Shown: piece after piece, positions 23,497 to 32,508 of the stretch
Numbering within the stretch: position 1 is the first letter of the stretch
Layout of the letters: each line of letters begins with the position of its first letter
Source of the DNA: Nocardiopsis sinuspersici
GTDB lineage: Bacteria; Actinomycetota; Actinomycetes; Streptosporangiales; Streptosporangiaceae
Assembly (NCBI GenBank): GCA_008638415.1
Contig: VWVT01000002.1
Coordinates: forward strand, 124,001-188,000
Reading direction: 5' to 3'
Length of the DNA stretch: 64,000 bases
Position numbers and translations under genes: made by a program
Notes under the pieces: generated by a model
Databases searched by the model: none
The model's input: the letters and a program-made list of their open reading frames with translations, nothing else
What the model was told of the DNA's origin: nothing

Positions 23497-24354
23497 ATGG
23501 GCATGCCCAGCGACATCCACCCGAAGGTCGAGGACCCCCGTGCGGAGCACGCACGCTACTGGCGCTTCTCCGGGCTGCCCGAGACCGAACTCCTCACCGC
23601 GCACTTCGTCACCACCACGTTCACCCGGCACACCCACCCCACCTACACCATCGGGGTGATCACCAACGGCATCGAGGAGTACTCGCACGCCCGGGGCCGG
23701 GTGCGGGTGGGGCCCGGCGGGCTGGCGGTGGTCGGTCCCGGGGAGGTGCACACCGGTCACGCCGGGGTCCCCGAGGGCTGGGGCTACCGCGTCTTCTATC
23801 CCTCTCCCGACGTGGTGGTCGGCATCGCCCGCGAACTGGGGATGCGGGGCACCCCCGGGTTCACCGAGTCCGGTATCGACGCGCCCGAGGCCGCCCGGGT
23901 GCTGGCCGCCGCGCACGTGGCCGCCGAGCGGGGAGACCGGCTGGCCTCCTCCTCCCTGGCACGGCAGGGGCTGGGGATGCTGCTGCGCTCCCACGGAAGC
24001 GAGCGGGCGTCCGATCCGGTCCGGCGCACCGCCCGCCCCGAGGTGGAGCGGGCACGACGGATCCTCGCCGAACACCTGGTGGACCCGCCGACCCTGGAGG
24101 AACTCGCCTCCCGGCTGGGCATCGGGCCGTTCGCCCTGTCCCGGGCCTTCCGCGCCGTCCACGGGCTGCCCCCGCACGCCTACCTCAACCAGTTGCGGGT
24201 GGACCGGGCCCGGTCACTGCTCGCCTCCGGGCGCCGGGCGGGCGAGGTCGCCGTGGAGGTCGGTTTCGCCGACCAGCCGCACCTGACCCGCCACTTCAAA
24301 CGCCACCTGGGAGTGCCGCCCGGCGCCTACCAGCGTGCCCTGCTGGCCTCCTGA
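23497..24354 (+). CDS. AraC-family transcription regulator
   Basis: The 285-residue protein has an N-terminal cupin-like ligand domain (FTRHTHPTYTIGVITNGIEEY, then GGLAVVGPGEVHTGHA) and a C-terminal AraC domain with both helix-turn-helix elements (TLEELASRLGIGPFALSRAFRAVHGLPPHAYLNQLRVDRARSLLASG and VAVEVGFADQPHLTRHFKRHLGVPPGAYQ). It lies directly before azlC-azlD in the same direction, a common arrangement, so it probably controls branched-chain amino-acid export or an analog. Confidence 0.93.
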   Translation: MGMPSDIHPKVEDPRAEHARYWRFSGLPETELLTAHFVTTTFTRHTHPTYTIGVITNGIEEYSHARGRVRVGPGGLAVVGPGEVHTGHAGVPEGWGYRVFYPSPDVVVGIARELGMRGTPGFTESGIDAPEAARVLAAAHVAAERGDRLASSSLARQGLGMLLRSHGSERASDPVRRTARPEVERARRILAEHLVDPPTLEELASRLGIGPFALSRAFRAVHGLPPHAYLNQLRVDRARSLLASGRRAGEVAVEVGFADQPHLTRHFKRHLGVPPGAYQRALLAS

Positions 24355-24500
24355 GGCCTCCTTACGCTCCTCGCTCCCGGAAGGGGAGGAAGGGGCGGGC
24401 GGGCGGGACGTGGTCGTGCGCGGTGCCGCCGGAGGCGGGGCCGCAGGGGCAGGGGCAGGGCCGCCGGAGCCAGGATCGGGGACGGGGACGCGGGCGGCAA

Positions 24501-24545
24501 GAACGTTCAAGACACCGAACGGCCCCTCCCCCTAGCGTCGGACGC
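24501..24545 (+). promoter_or_regulatory. Candidate promoter of azlC with leaderless start
   Basis: AAGACA (24509-24514), an 18-base spacer and TAGCGT (24533-24538) are followed by seven bases and GTG 24546, so the transcript would start at or one base from the start codon. The perfect palindrome GAACGTTC (24501-24508) abuts the -35 and could be the AraC-type regulator site. Confidence 0.5.
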
Positions 24546-25271
24546 GTGAAACCCTTCTCTCTCCTCCGTTCGCCGGTGGTGCGCGACAGCATGGGCATCG
24601 GCGTCGCCGTGGGCGCCGCCGGCCTGGCGTTCGGCACCGCGGCCGTGACCGCCGGGCTGTCCCCGGCGCAGTCCGTCTTCCTGAGCCTGTTCATGTTCAC
24701 CGGGGCCTCCCAGTTCGCCCTGGTCGGGGTGATCGCCGGAGGCGGCAGCCTGGTCGCGGGAGCGCTGGGGGCGCTGCTCCTGGGCGCCCGCAACACCCTG
24801 TACGGACTGCGCCTGGCGGACGTGCTGGGCTGGAGGGGCGCGCGGCGGGCACTGGCCGCGCACGGTGTGATCGACGAGACCACGGCGGTGACCCTGGTCC
24901 AGCCGGACCGGGAGTCGGCGCGCACCGCGTTCGTGACGACCTACATGGTGCTGGGCGGCTTCTGGGTGTCCACGACCCTGCTCGGCGCGCTGGCCACGGA
25001 ACGGGTGAGCGACATCAGCGCGTTCGGGCTGGACGCGGTGGGCCCCGCGATCTTCCTGGGGCTGCTGTGGCCCCGCCTGCGCGAGGGCGACGGCCGCACC
25101 CGGCTGACGGCGCTCCTCGGCGCGGGGCTCGCCCTGGCCGCGACGCCGTTCCTTCCCTCCGGTGCCCCGGTGCTGCTGGCCGCCTCGGCCGCGCTGGTCG
25201 CGCTCCTGGGCCCCGACACCGAGGCGGGTACCCCCGCCGAGGCGAACCGGCCAGAGGAGGTCCGGCCGTGA
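24546..25271 (+). CDS. azlC: AzlC-family branched-chain amino acid exporter subunit
   Basis: The 241-residue integral membrane protein has the AzlC pattern: GIGVAVGAAGLAFGTAAVTAGLSPAQSVFLSLFMFTGASQFALVGV with the conserved FTGASQF core, then GALLLGARNTLYGLRL. It forms a pair with AzlD and exports branched-chain amino acids or an analog. Its stop overlaps the azlD start as GTGA (25268-25271). GTG 24546 lacks a ribosome site and fits a leaderless start. Confidence 0.92.
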   Translation: MKPFSLLRSPVVRDSMGIGVAVGAAGLAFGTAAVTAGLSPAQSVFLSLFMFTGASQFALVGVIAGGGSLVAGALGALLLGARNTLYGLRLADVLGWRGARRALAAHGVIDETTAVTLVQPDRESARTAFVTTYMVLGGFWVSTTLLGALATERVSDISAFGLDAVGPAIFLGLLWPRLREGDGRTRLTALLGAGLALAATPFLPSGAPVLLAASAALVALLGPDTEAGTPAEANRPEEVRP

Positions 25272-25585
25272 CCCTGTGGATCGCGCTCATCGCCACCGCC
25301 GCGGGCTGCTACCTGCTCAAGTACGCGGGACTGGCCGCGCCCCGACGGCTCCTGGACAACCCGTGGCTGCGCCGGTTCGCCACCGCCGTGCCCGTCGCGC
25401 TGCTGGCCGCGCTGATCGCGGTGGAGGCCCTGCGCGGCGAGGGACAGGCGCTGGCCTGGGACACCGCCCGGATGGGCGGCCTGGGCGCCGCCGTCCTCGC
25501 CCTGGTCCTGCGCGCGCCCTTCCTCGTCGTGATCGTCGCCGCCGCGGCCACGACGGCGGGCCTGCGCGCCCTCGGCGTCGGCTGA
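25268..25585 (+). CDS. azlD: AzlD-family transporter subunit
   Basis: The 105-residue membrane protein (four helices) carries the AzlD features TAAGCYLLKYAGLAAPRRLLDNPWLRRFATAVPVALLAALI and ends in APFLVVIVAAAATTAGLRALG. It partners with AzlC and is coupled to it by a four-base overlap. Confidence 0.9.
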   Translation: MTLWIALIATAAGCYLLKYAGLAAPRRLLDNPWLRRFATAVPVALLAALIAVEALRGEGQALAWDTARMGGLGAAVLALVLRAPFLVVIVAAAATTAGLRALGVG

Positions 25586-25684
25586 GCCCCGGCGGGGCCG
25601 TCCACAGCCCCTACCGAAGACCGCCGCGCTGCGGTTTCCTGGACAAAGGGGGGCCCACCCCACGGCGGCCTCGTGCTGCCCCCA

Positions 25685-25822
25685 ACCGATGTCCTGCGAC
25701 CGCGGCGGTCCTTCCCGTCACCCTCCACCACCGCCGACCGGCGGCCCACAACCGCAACAACCCTCCCGCTACCCCCCACCACCCCGACCGGCGTCCTGCG
25801 GCCGCAGCGGCCATCCCCGTCC
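25685..25822. repeat. Imperfect 36-bp direct repeat
   Basis: 25685-25720 and 25787-25822 agree at about 28 of 36 positions around GTCCTGCG and CCGC. They lie between azlD and the ThDP enzyme gene, where 25586-25942 has no gene that I can support. It may be a remnant of decayed DNA. Confidence 0.4.
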
Positions 25823-25864
25823 TTGACCGGCCCGGGGCGGGCTGTCAAAGTCGGCCGCATACGC

Positions 25865-25898
25865 CCGGACACGCCGCGTCATCACGCGCCGTGTCCGG
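25865..25898. promoter_or_regulatory. Long inverted repeat before the ThDP enzyme gene
   Basis: Two 15-base arms (25865-25879 and 25884-25898) are reverse complements at 14 positions, with core CCGGACACG and CGTGTCCGG. The element ends 44 bases before ATG 25943. It could be an operator or a hairpin that ends azlCD transcription. Confidence 0.45.
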
Positions 25899-25942
25899 AC
25901 ACACCGCGTGGACCTTGCGACGATGGAAGGAAATCCACCCCC

Positions 25943-27622
25943 ATGGACACAGCCGCCGACCGCCCCCGACCGCCCACCGACACCGCCGCGCACGCGGTGG
26001 CGGAGGTCCTGTCCGCGGCCGGGATCAGACGGTGCTACACCGTCCCCGGCGAGAGCTTCCTGGAACTCACCGACGCGATCGACCAGCATCCCCGGATGCG
26101 GTTGGTCTCCACACGGCACGAGAACGGCGCCGGGTTCATGGCCGAGGCCGAGGCCAAGCTCACCGGCGTCCCGGCCGTGGCCGCGGCCACCCGGGGCCCC
26201 GGAGCGTCCAACCTGGCGGTGGGCGTGCACACCGCCATGCAGGACTCCACCCCCATGATCGTGTTCCTGGGCCAGGCCGAGACCGAGCGGTTGGGCAGGG
26301 AGGCCTTCCAGGAGGTGGACCTCACCGCGTTCTACGCCCCCATCACCAAGTGGTCCACCACCGTGCACCGGGCCGACCGGCTCGCGGAGACCACCGCCAG
26401 GGCGATCCGCGTGGCCACCACCGGGCGGCCCGGGCCGGTCTCCATCGCGGTACCCGGCGACCTGTTCGGCCAGTGTGTGGGAGCGCAGGACCCGCCTGAG
26501 CCGCACGTGGTCCCGCGTCCCGTCCTGGGCGAGGCGGCCCGGGACCGGCTGGCGACCTGGCTGGCCAGGGCCGTGCGCCCGGTGATCATCGCGGGGGGCG
26601 GCGCACGCGCGGCCCGCGAGGACCTCGTCCGGGTCGCCGAGCGCTTCAACACCGGCGTGTACGCGGCCTGGCGGCGCCAGGACGTGTTCCCCAACGACCA
26701 CCCGCTCTACCTCGGCCACCTGGGGCTGGGGTGCCCTCCCCCGGTGCTGAACGCGCTGTCGGAGGCCGACGCGGTCCTGGTCGTCGGATGCCGGCTGAGC
26801 GAGACCACCACACAGGGGTACCGGCTGCCCGAGCCGGGCGGACGCGTACGGGTCGCGCAGATCGACATCGACCCCGGCCAGGTGGGGGCCACCGCCAGCC
26901 TGTGGTTCGGCGCGGTCGCCGACGCGCGCGAGGCGCTGCGCGAGCTGGCCGAAACCCCGGTGCAGGCGCCCTACCGGGACTGGAGCTCGGCGCGCCGGAT
27001 ATGGGTGGACACCGCCACCGTGCCGCCCGAGGCGGTCGAGGGCACCGGTTCGCGGATGCACCCGTGGGCGGTGGTCGCGGGGATGCGCGCGGCGCTGCCC
27101 GAGGACGCGCTGATCACCAACGACGCGGGGAACTTCGCCTCCTTCCTGCACCGGGGCTGGTGGTTCCGGCACCCCGGCACCCAACTGGCGCCGACCAGCG
27201 GGGCCATGGGCTACGCCGTGCCCGCCGCCGTGGCGGCCAAGATCACCGCCCCGGACCGGACGGTGGTGGCGGTGGCCGGTGACGGCGGCGCCCTGATGAC
27301 CGGGCAGGAGCTGGAGACCGCGGTGCGGATGGGCGCGCCGATCACCGTGGTGGTGTTCCAGAACGGCCTGTACGGCACGATCGCCATGCACCAGGCCCGT
27401 GAGCTGGGCCGGATCGCGGGAACCCGGATCAGCGGACCGCTGGACCTGGCCGGGTTCGCCCGGTCGCTGGGGGCGCGGGGCGCGACCGTGCACACCCGGG
27501 AGGAGTTGGAGAAGGCGCTGGCGGAGTCGGTGGAGGCGGATCTGCCCACCCTGGTCGACGTACGGACGGATCCGGAGGTGATCAGCCCGTCCGCCACCCT
27601 GTCCGGCCTGCTGGACGGCTGA
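25943..27622 (+). CDS. Acetolactate-synthase-like thiamine-diphosphate enzyme
   Basis: ATG 25943 (AAGGAAAT upstream) gives 559 residues in the three-domain ThDP layout. The Pyr domain has the catalytic Glu in VSTRHENGAGFMAEAEAKLTG, the middle domain begins near 190, and the PP domain carries the GDG motif VVAVAGDGGALMTGQELETAVRMGAPITVVVFQN. Close to IlvB, oxalyl-CoA decarboxylase and similar enzymes; the substrate cannot be read from sequence. No IlvN-type small subunit follows, which argues against a standard acetolactate synthase. It ends at a hairpin terminator. Confidence 0.85.
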   Translation: MDTAADRPRPPTDTAAHAVAEVLSAAGIRRCYTVPGESFLELTDAIDQHPRMRLVSTRHENGAGFMAEAEAKLTGVPAVAAATRGPGASNLAVGVHTAMQDSTPMIVFLGQAETERLGREAFQEVDLTAFYAPITKWSTTVHRADRLAETTARAIRVATTGRPGPVSIAVPGDLFGQCVGAQDPPEPHVVPRPVLGEAARDRLATWLARAVRPVIIAGGGARAAREDLVRVAERFNTGVYAAWRRQDVFPNDHPLYLGHLGLGCPPPVLNALSEADAVLVVGCRLSETTTQGYRLPEPGGRVRVAQIDIDPGQVGATASLWFGAVADAREALRELAETPVQAPYRDWSSARRIWVDTATVPPEAVEGTGSRMHPWAVVAGMRAALPEDALITNDAGNFASFLHRGWWFRHPGTQLAPTSGAMGYAVPAAVAAKITAPDRTVVAVAGDGGALMTGQELETAVRMGAPITVVVFQNGLYGTIAMHQARELGRIAGTRISGPLDLAGFARSLGARGATVHTREELEKALAESVEADLPTLVDVRTDPEVISPSATLSGLLDG

Positions 27623-27704
27623 GGAGGCGCGGTCCGCCGCCGCTCCCGGTAGCGGCCCCGTCCCTCTCCAAGGTTCCGGCAGGCCCGTCACCGGCCTCAA
27701 CGCC

Positions 27705-27734
27705 CACCGGCCCCGGCCCGCGCCGGGGCCGGTG
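27705..27734. terminator. Bidirectional terminator
   Basis: CACCGGCCCCGGC (27705-27717) pairs perfectly with 27722-27734, four-base loop. It lies between the convergent ThDP gene and the LysR gene. Confidence 0.65.
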
Positions 27735-27742
27735 ACGGTGGA

Positions 27743-28648
27743 TCAGCCCCCGTAGGCGGCGGCCGCCTCGCGCAGGGCGCGGACGGTGGCGCGGATCCCC
27801 GGTCGGCGGGAGGCGTCGGTGCGCCAGAACACGTACACCTGGCGTACCAGCGCGGGCTGCACGGGCACCACCCGTACGCCCTCCGGCAGGGGTCCGCGCC
27901 CCAGGCGGGGCATGACGGCGGCGCCGATCCCGGCGGCGATGAGCGCCAGCTTGGTCTGGTGCTCCTCCACGTTGTGGATGATGGTGGGCTCGCCTCCGCG
28001 CGCCCGGATCATGCCGTGCAGCCAGTCGTCGCAGACCGATCCGCGGGACCAGCTGATCCAGGGCAGGTCGAGGATCTCCTCCGGTGCGAGGATCTCGCGG
28101 TGGGCGAGGGGGTGGTCGGCGGGCAGGGCGATGTCGCCGACGTCCTCCATGAGCGGGGTCCGGCTCATGCCGCTGGGCAGGCTCAGCGGGGCGCCGACCC
28201 AGTCGATGACCATGGCCAGGTCGGCGTCTCCCCGGGCCATGGCGGGCACGCTCTCGTGCGGTTCCTCCTCGTGCAGCTCCACGTGGAGGCCGGGGTGGGC
28301 CTCGCGCAGGGAGGCGAGCGTGTGCGGGAGGAGGCCGCGGACCGCGGTGGGGGCGGCGGACAGGCGCAGGTGCCCCGTGACGTCGTCGCGGTGCGCCTCC
28401 AGGTCGGCCTCGGCGCGCTGGACCATGGACAGGATCCTGGCGGTGTGCTCGACCAGGAGCTCGGCGGCGTCGGTGAGGCGGACGCCGCGGCCGTTGCGTT
28501 CGACGAGGGGCTGTCCGACCTCGCGTTCGAGTTTGGTGAGCTGCTGGGAGACCGCGGAGTTGGTGACGTGGAGGGCTTCGGCGGCGGCGCTGAGGGAGCC
28601 GTGCGCCGCGATGGTGTGGAGGACCCGGAGCCGGTCGACGCTGAGCAT
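27743..28648 (-). CDS. LysR-family transcription regulator
   Basis: The 301-residue protein has the LysR helix-turn-helix (LRVLHTIAAHGSLSAAAEALHVTNSAVSQQLTKLEREVGQPLVERNGRGVRLTDA) and an effector domain with DADLAMVIDWV and GIGAAVMPRLG. It is divergent from the EamA transporter gene, with 73 bases between starts, so it most likely controls that gene and itself. Confidence 0.94.
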   Translation of the reverse strand: MLSVDRLRVLHTIAAHGSLSAAAEALHVTNSAVSQQLTKLEREVGQPLVERNGRGVRLTDAAELLVEHTARILSMVQRAEADLEAHRDDVTGHLRLSAAPTAVRGLLPHTLASLREAHPGLHVELHEEEPHESVPAMARGDADLAMVIDWVGAPLSLPSGMSRTPLMEDVGDIALPADHPLAHREILAPEEILDLPWISWSRGSVCDDWLHGMIRARGGEPTIIHNVEEHQTKLALIAAGIGAAVMPRLGRGPLPEGVRVVPVQPALVRQVYVFWRTDASRRPGIRATVRALREAAAAYGG

Positions 28649-28721
28649 GTAAGCGACTCTAACGCCTGGCTTAAGAAATACGAAGTAGACCTAAGACCTT
28701 GGCCGACGCTACAAACATCCC
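28649..28721. promoter_or_regulatory. Shared divergent promoter region of the LysR and EamA genes
   Basis: The 73-base region is AT-richer than its surroundings. CTTAAG (28669-28674) and a later CTAAG (28691-28695) suggest a LysR-type T-N11-A site. No firm -35/-10 could be set. Confidence 0.4.
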
Positions 28722-29696
28722 ATGCCCGTTGTCTTCCCCGCGTCCGCTCCGTCCACCACTCCCCGCCGCCGCCTGCTGTCCGACTGGCGCGCCAAGTTCG
28801 TCCTCCTCGCCCTGATCTGGGGCATGAGCTTCCTGTTCATGAAGGTCGCGGCCGAGGCCCTCTCCCCCATGCAGATCGCCCTCGGACGCATGGTCACCGG
28901 GGCCGTCCCCCTGCTGGCGGTCCTGCTGCTGCGGGGCGGCCGCCTGCCGACCTCTCCGCGCCTGTGGGGCCACCTGTTCGTGTCGGCCCTGCTGCTCAAC
29001 ACGATCCCCTTCACCCTGTTCGGGTACGCGGCGCACCTGATCCCCTCCGCCCTCATGGGGATCGTGAACGCCTCGACGCCGCTCTTCGGCGTGGTGTTCT
29101 CGATGCTCCTGCTCTCCGACGAACGCCCCGACCGCGACCGGGTCCTCGGCCTGGGCATCGGGTTCCTTGGCGTGCTCACCGTGTTCGGGGTGTGGAACTC
29201 CCTCGGCGAGGTGGCCGTCGACGACCGCGAAGCCGTGCTCGGCATGCTGTTCGTCGTGGGAGCCACCGCCTGCTACGGGATCGGGACCCCCTACCTGCGC
29301 CGCTTCGTGGCGGGCAGCTCGCACGGCGCCCTGGAGCTGAGCGCCCTGCAACTGCTGCTGGGCTCCGTACCGCTGGTGCTGCTGGTCCCGGTGCTCACCG
29401 AGGCACCCACGGGCCTGACGTGGCAGGTGGTGGTGTCGGTGAGCGTCCTGGGCGCCCTCGGAACCGGCCTCGCCTATGTCCTGCAATACGCGATCGTGCG
29501 GGAGGCCGGAGCGACCGTGGCGACCACGGTCACCTACGTGGCCCCGGTCGTGGCGATCACCGCAGGCATCGTGCTGATGGGCGAGACCCTGAGCTGGAAC
29601 CAGCCGCTGGGCGCGGCGGTCATCATCCTGGGCGCGGCCCTGTGCCAGGGCGTGGTCCGCACCCGGTACGTGATCCCGCGCTCACGGAGAGGCTGA
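28722..29696 (+). CDS. EamA/DMT-family transporter
   Basis: The 324-residue protein has ten predicted helices in two EamA repeats (WRAKFVLLALIWGMSFLFMKVAAEALSPMQIALGRM; AVLGMLFVVGATACYGIGTPYLRR). Such proteins export amino acids or metabolites. It is paired with the divergent LysR regulator. From 29697 to 29982 I see only GC-rich sequence and no gene. Confidence 0.92.
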   Translation: MPVVFPASAPSTTPRRRLLSDWRAKFVLLALIWGMSFLFMKVAAEALSPMQIALGRMVTGAVPLLAVLLLRGGRLPTSPRLWGHLFVSALLLNTIPFTLFGYAAHLIPSALMGIVNASTPLFGVVFSMLLLSDERPDRDRVLGLGIGFLGVLTVFGVWNSLGEVAVDDREAVLGMLFVVGATACYGIGTPYLRRFVAGSSHGALELSALQLLLGSVPLVLLVPVLTEAPTGLTWQVVVSVSVLGALGTGLAYVLQYAIVREAGATVATTVTYVAPVVAITAGIVLMGETLSWNQPLGAAVIILGAALCQGVVRTRYVIPRSRRG

Positions 29697-29982
29697 CGTC
29701 CTCCCCGGGGGTTCCCACGGCCTCGCGGCCGAGGGCGCTGCACACCTCACGGTGTCCGCCGGTTCCCGGGCGGCGGTGCCGTCCACAGGCCTCGGAACGG
29801 TCTGGCGGTGGGCACCGGCCGGAGCCGCGCTCCTCGGCGGGGGCACCTCGCACCGCCTTCGGGCGACCGCGTCGCCCCCGGCCCCGACCATCCCCCGGAG
29901 GGCGCGGTCCCCGCCCGCACACCTGTGGGCGGCGCCACCGGGAGGCGGGGAGGCCGGGTGCCGGCCACCCGCTCCGGCCGGG

Positions 29983-30909
29983 TCAGTCCTCGCGCAGGAC
30001 GTCGATCGCGGCGGCGAGGTCGTCCGGGTAGGGACTGGAGAACTCCACCGGGCGGTGCTCGCCGGGGTGCTCGAAGCCCAGCCGTACCGCGTGCAGCCAC
30101 TGGCGGCGCACGCCCAGCCTCTCGGCCAGCGTCGGGTCGGCCCCGTAGAGCGTGTCGCCCACGCACGGGTGCCGCAGCGCGGCCATGTGCACCCGGATCT
30201 GGTGGGTGCGGCCCGTCTCCAGCTTGATCTCCAGCAGGCTGGCGGCCCGGAAGGCCTCCTGCGTGTCGTAGTGCGTCACCGACGGGCGCCCGCCCGCGAC
30301 CACGGCCCAGCGCCCGTCACCGGACGGATGCCGGTCGATCGGCGCGTCCACGGTCCCCCGGAACGGGTCGGGGTGTCCCTGGACGAGCGTGTGGTAGCGC
30401 TTGTCCACGGTGCGCTCCTTGAACGCCCGCTTGAGCGCGCTGTAGGCGATCTCGCTCTTGGCGACCACCATCAGACCGGTGGTGTTGGCGTCCAGCCGGT
30501 GCACGATGCCCTGGCGCTCGGCGGCGCCTCCGGTGGCCACCTGCACCCCGGAGGCCAGGAGGCCCTCCAGGACGGTGGGCCCGGTCCAGCCGACCGTGGG
30601 GTGGGCGACCACGCCGACCGGCTTGTCCACCACGATGATGTCGGCGTCCTCGTGCACGATCCGCATGCCCGGAACGGGCTCGGGGCGCGGGACGGGGGCG
30701 GTGGGCGGCGGCGGGAGGGTGATCTCCAGCCAGGCCCCCGCCTGGACGCGGTCGGACTTGCCCGCCTCGGAGCCGTCGACCAGTACCTCGCCCTCGCCGA
30801 TGAGTTCGGCGGCCCGGGTACGGGACAGGCCGAACATGCGGGCGATGGCCGAGTCGAGCCGGTCGCCCTCCAGGCCGTCGGGCACGGGCAGGCTGCGGGT
30901 GTCGCTCAC
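29983..30909 (-). CDS. rluD: RluA/RluD-family 23S rRNA pseudouridine synthase
   Basis: The 308-residue protein has an N-terminal S4 domain ([35 protein letters not shown]) and a catalytic domain with [19 protein letters not shown], the RLD motif with the catalytic Asp. It modifies uridines of 23S rRNA. GTG 30909 overlaps the lspA stop by four bases, and the lspA-rluD pair is conserved in actinobacteria. Confidence 0.92.
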   Translation of the reverse strand: MSDTRSLPVPDGLEGDRLDSAIARMFGLSRTRAAELIGEGEVLVDGSEAGKSDRVQAGAWLEITLPPPPTAPVPRPEPVPGMRIVHEDADIIVVDKPVGVVAHPTVGWTGPTVLEGLLASGVQVATGGAAERQGIVHRLDANTTGLMVVAKSEIAYSALKRAFKERTVDKRYHTLVQGHPDPFRGTVDAPIDRHPSGDGRWAVVAGGRPSVTHYDTQEAFRAASLLEIKLETGRTHQIRVHMAALRHPCVGDTLYGADPTLAERLGVRRQWLHAVRLGFEHPGEHRPVEFSSPYPDDLAAAIDVLRED

Positions 30910-31568
30910 TGGCCTCTCCCCCCTCTCATGTCGTCCTCACCGGTGCCGGAGTTCACGTCACCGCCGCCGTCCTGCTCTCCGGGGCCGTCGGCGCCGGCGG
31001 CGCCTCCGCCGTCCTCCTCGCGCTCGTCCACGACGACGCTTCCGTCCAGGTTGAGCCCCCTGAAGGTCAGCACCACCACCAGGACCGCGCCCACGACCAC
31101 GCACGAGTCGGCGATGTTGAAGACCGGGAAGTTCCCCACGCTGATGAAGTCGACCACCGCGCCGTGGAAGGGTGCGGGGTCGCGGAAGAGGCGGTCCAGC
31201 AGGTTTCCTGCGGCGCCGCCCATCATCAGGCCGAGCGTCACCGCCCACCAGCCGTTGCGCACGCGCAGGCCTATGTAGCCGATGGTGAGGACCACGAGGC
31301 TGGCGATGCAGGTGAACACCCACGTGAAATCGGTGCCCATGGAGAAGGCGGCACCGGTGTTGAACACCAGGGTGAACTGGAGGATGCTGCCGATGACGTC
31401 GAGTCTCTCGCCCTCGGAGAAGGCCGACAGGACCCACTCCTTGGTGAGGAGGTCGACGCCGATCGCGGCGAACGCGACGAGCAGCAGGAGAAGGTACCTG
31501 CGCGGACGGACGCCGGTGTTGTCGGTCGTGGTCGTGTTGCTGTCCCCGGAGGGCTCTACCTCAGTCAG
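30906..31568 (-). CDS. lspA: LspA, lipoprotein signal peptidase
   Basis: The protein has four helices and the aspartic protease signatures [24 protein letters not shown] (Asp) and [15 protein letters not shown] (Asp). A hydrophilic acidic tail ([17 protein letters not shown]) follows the last helix. The start is a problem: GAGGAG (31574-31579) lies five bases before a CTG at 31568, and this CTG overlaps the stop of the broken upstream gene as CTGA. The in-frame GTG 31601 and ATG 31655 lack ribosome sites. I give the CTG start (220 residues); if it is wrong the product is longer. It cleaves prolipoprotein signal peptides at the membrane. Confidence 0.9.
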   Translation of the reverse strand: MTEVEPSGDSNTTTTDNTGVRPRRYLLLLLVAFAAIGVDLLTKEWVLSAFSEGERLDVIGSILQFTLVFNTGAAFSMGTDFTWVFTCIASLVVLTIGYIGLRVRNGWWAVTLGLMMGGAAGNLLDRLFRDPAPFHGAVVDFISVGNFPVFNIADSCVVVGAVLVVVLTFRGLNLDGSVVVDEREEDGGGAAGADGPGEQDGGGDVNSGTGEDDMRGGRGQ

Positions 31569-31770
31569 CGACGCTCCTCGCGCTGTGTGCGGGTGACGCA
31601 CGGGGCCGTGCGCGGAGAGGCCCGAAGGCGTGCCCTCCCGGTGGCCCGACCGCATGTGTCACAGACCCCCGTGGGTTCCCGCGTCCATCCGTTCGATCGC
31701 CCGCTCGCGTTCGGCGAACAGGTCACGAGTATTGTAGGCCAACGCCGGATCGCGTTCGTGCTGGAAGGCG
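31565..31770 (-). pseudogene. Frameshifted TraR/DksA-type zinc-finger gene
   Basis: On the minus strand one frame reads FQHERDPALAYNTRDLFA then ERERAIERMDAGTHG and then stops, and the next frame continues GVCDTCGRATGRARL and ends [11 protein letters not shown]. Together they match the C-terminal half of DksA/TraR proteins (the ERMDAGTYGVC and CxxC zinc finger). The switch falls at a run of five G (31666-31670 as CCCCC on plus); removing one base restores the frame. The last zinc cysteine is Arg (CVTR instead of CVTC) and the N-terminal half is missing, so it is likely a true pseudogene. It sits directly upstream of lspA, where actinobacteria keep an intact copy. A sequencing error is possible for the frameshift. 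Confidence 0.8.
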
Positions 31771-31883
31771 CCGGGCCGGAGCCCGCCGGACCGCGCGTTC
31801 CCTCCCCGCACGCCCTCCCGGGCAGTGCCCCGGACGGTTCCGGGAAAGCCCGGGTGCCCCACCCGTACAAGGCGCCACGGCCC

Positions 31884-32414
31884 TCAGAACTTCCGGCGGT
31901 ACCGCACCCGGGGCAGGACCACGCCGTTGATGGGCCCCTCCTCGGTGACGGTTCCGTCGGCCTCCCAGCCGTGGGCGGCGTAGAAGCGCCGGGCGCGCGG
32001 GTTGTCCCGGAGCACCCACAGGACGGCCTCGGCGCACCCCGCCGCGGCGAGGGCCTCGTGCACACCTGTGATCAGCCGCTGGTTGACCCCGCTCCCCCAC
32101 ACCTCGGGGAGGGAGTAGAAGGCCTCCAGTTCGAGCGGTTCCCCCGCGCCCCTCCCGGCCTGCCCGCCGCCCTCCTCGGCGGGGGCGAAGCAGGCGAAGG
32201 CCGCCACTTCGCCGTCCCCCTCGGCGACCAGCATCCCGGCGCCCGGCCAGGCGGCCCCGTCGATCCGGTCCGTCCACCGGGCGCCCCGCCGGACGGTGTC
32301 CATGGCGTCCAGGTAGTCCTGTGGGACGAGGCCCCGGTAGGCGGTCCGCCAGGCGCGGACCTGCACCTCGGCGACGGCCGGACCGTCCTCGGGCACGGCT
32401 CTGCGAATCATCAT
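31884..32414 (-). CDS. GNAT-family N-acetyltransferase
   Basis: The 176-residue protein has GNAT features: RAVPEDGPAVAEVQVRAWRTAYRGLVPQDYLDAM, LELEAFYSLPEVWGSGVNQRLITGVHEALAAAGC and LWVLRDNPRARRFYAAHGWEADGTV. The acyl acceptor is unknown. It is a single gene between the lspA group and the divergent small gene. Confidence 0.88.
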   Translation of the reverse strand: MMIRRAVPEDGPAVAEVQVRAWRTAYRGLVPQDYLDAMDTVRRGARWTDRIDGAAWPGAGMLVAEGDGEVAAFACFAPAEEGGGQAGRGAGEPLELEAFYSLPEVWGSGVNQRLITGVHEALAAAGCAEAVLWVLRDNPRARRFYAAHGWEADGTVTEEGPINGVVLPRVRYRRKF

Positions 32415-32508
32415 GCCCGCATTCTCACGGTCCCGGCCGCGCGCACCAAGTCCTTTCCGCCCGTCCGGCGTACGGCCGCACGCGGTCCCGGCCGGCCCAC
32501 GGAAGCGG

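Noticed and set aside
25600..25830. CRISPR-like or satellite array
   Set aside because: Only two imperfect copies exist with no regular spacers.
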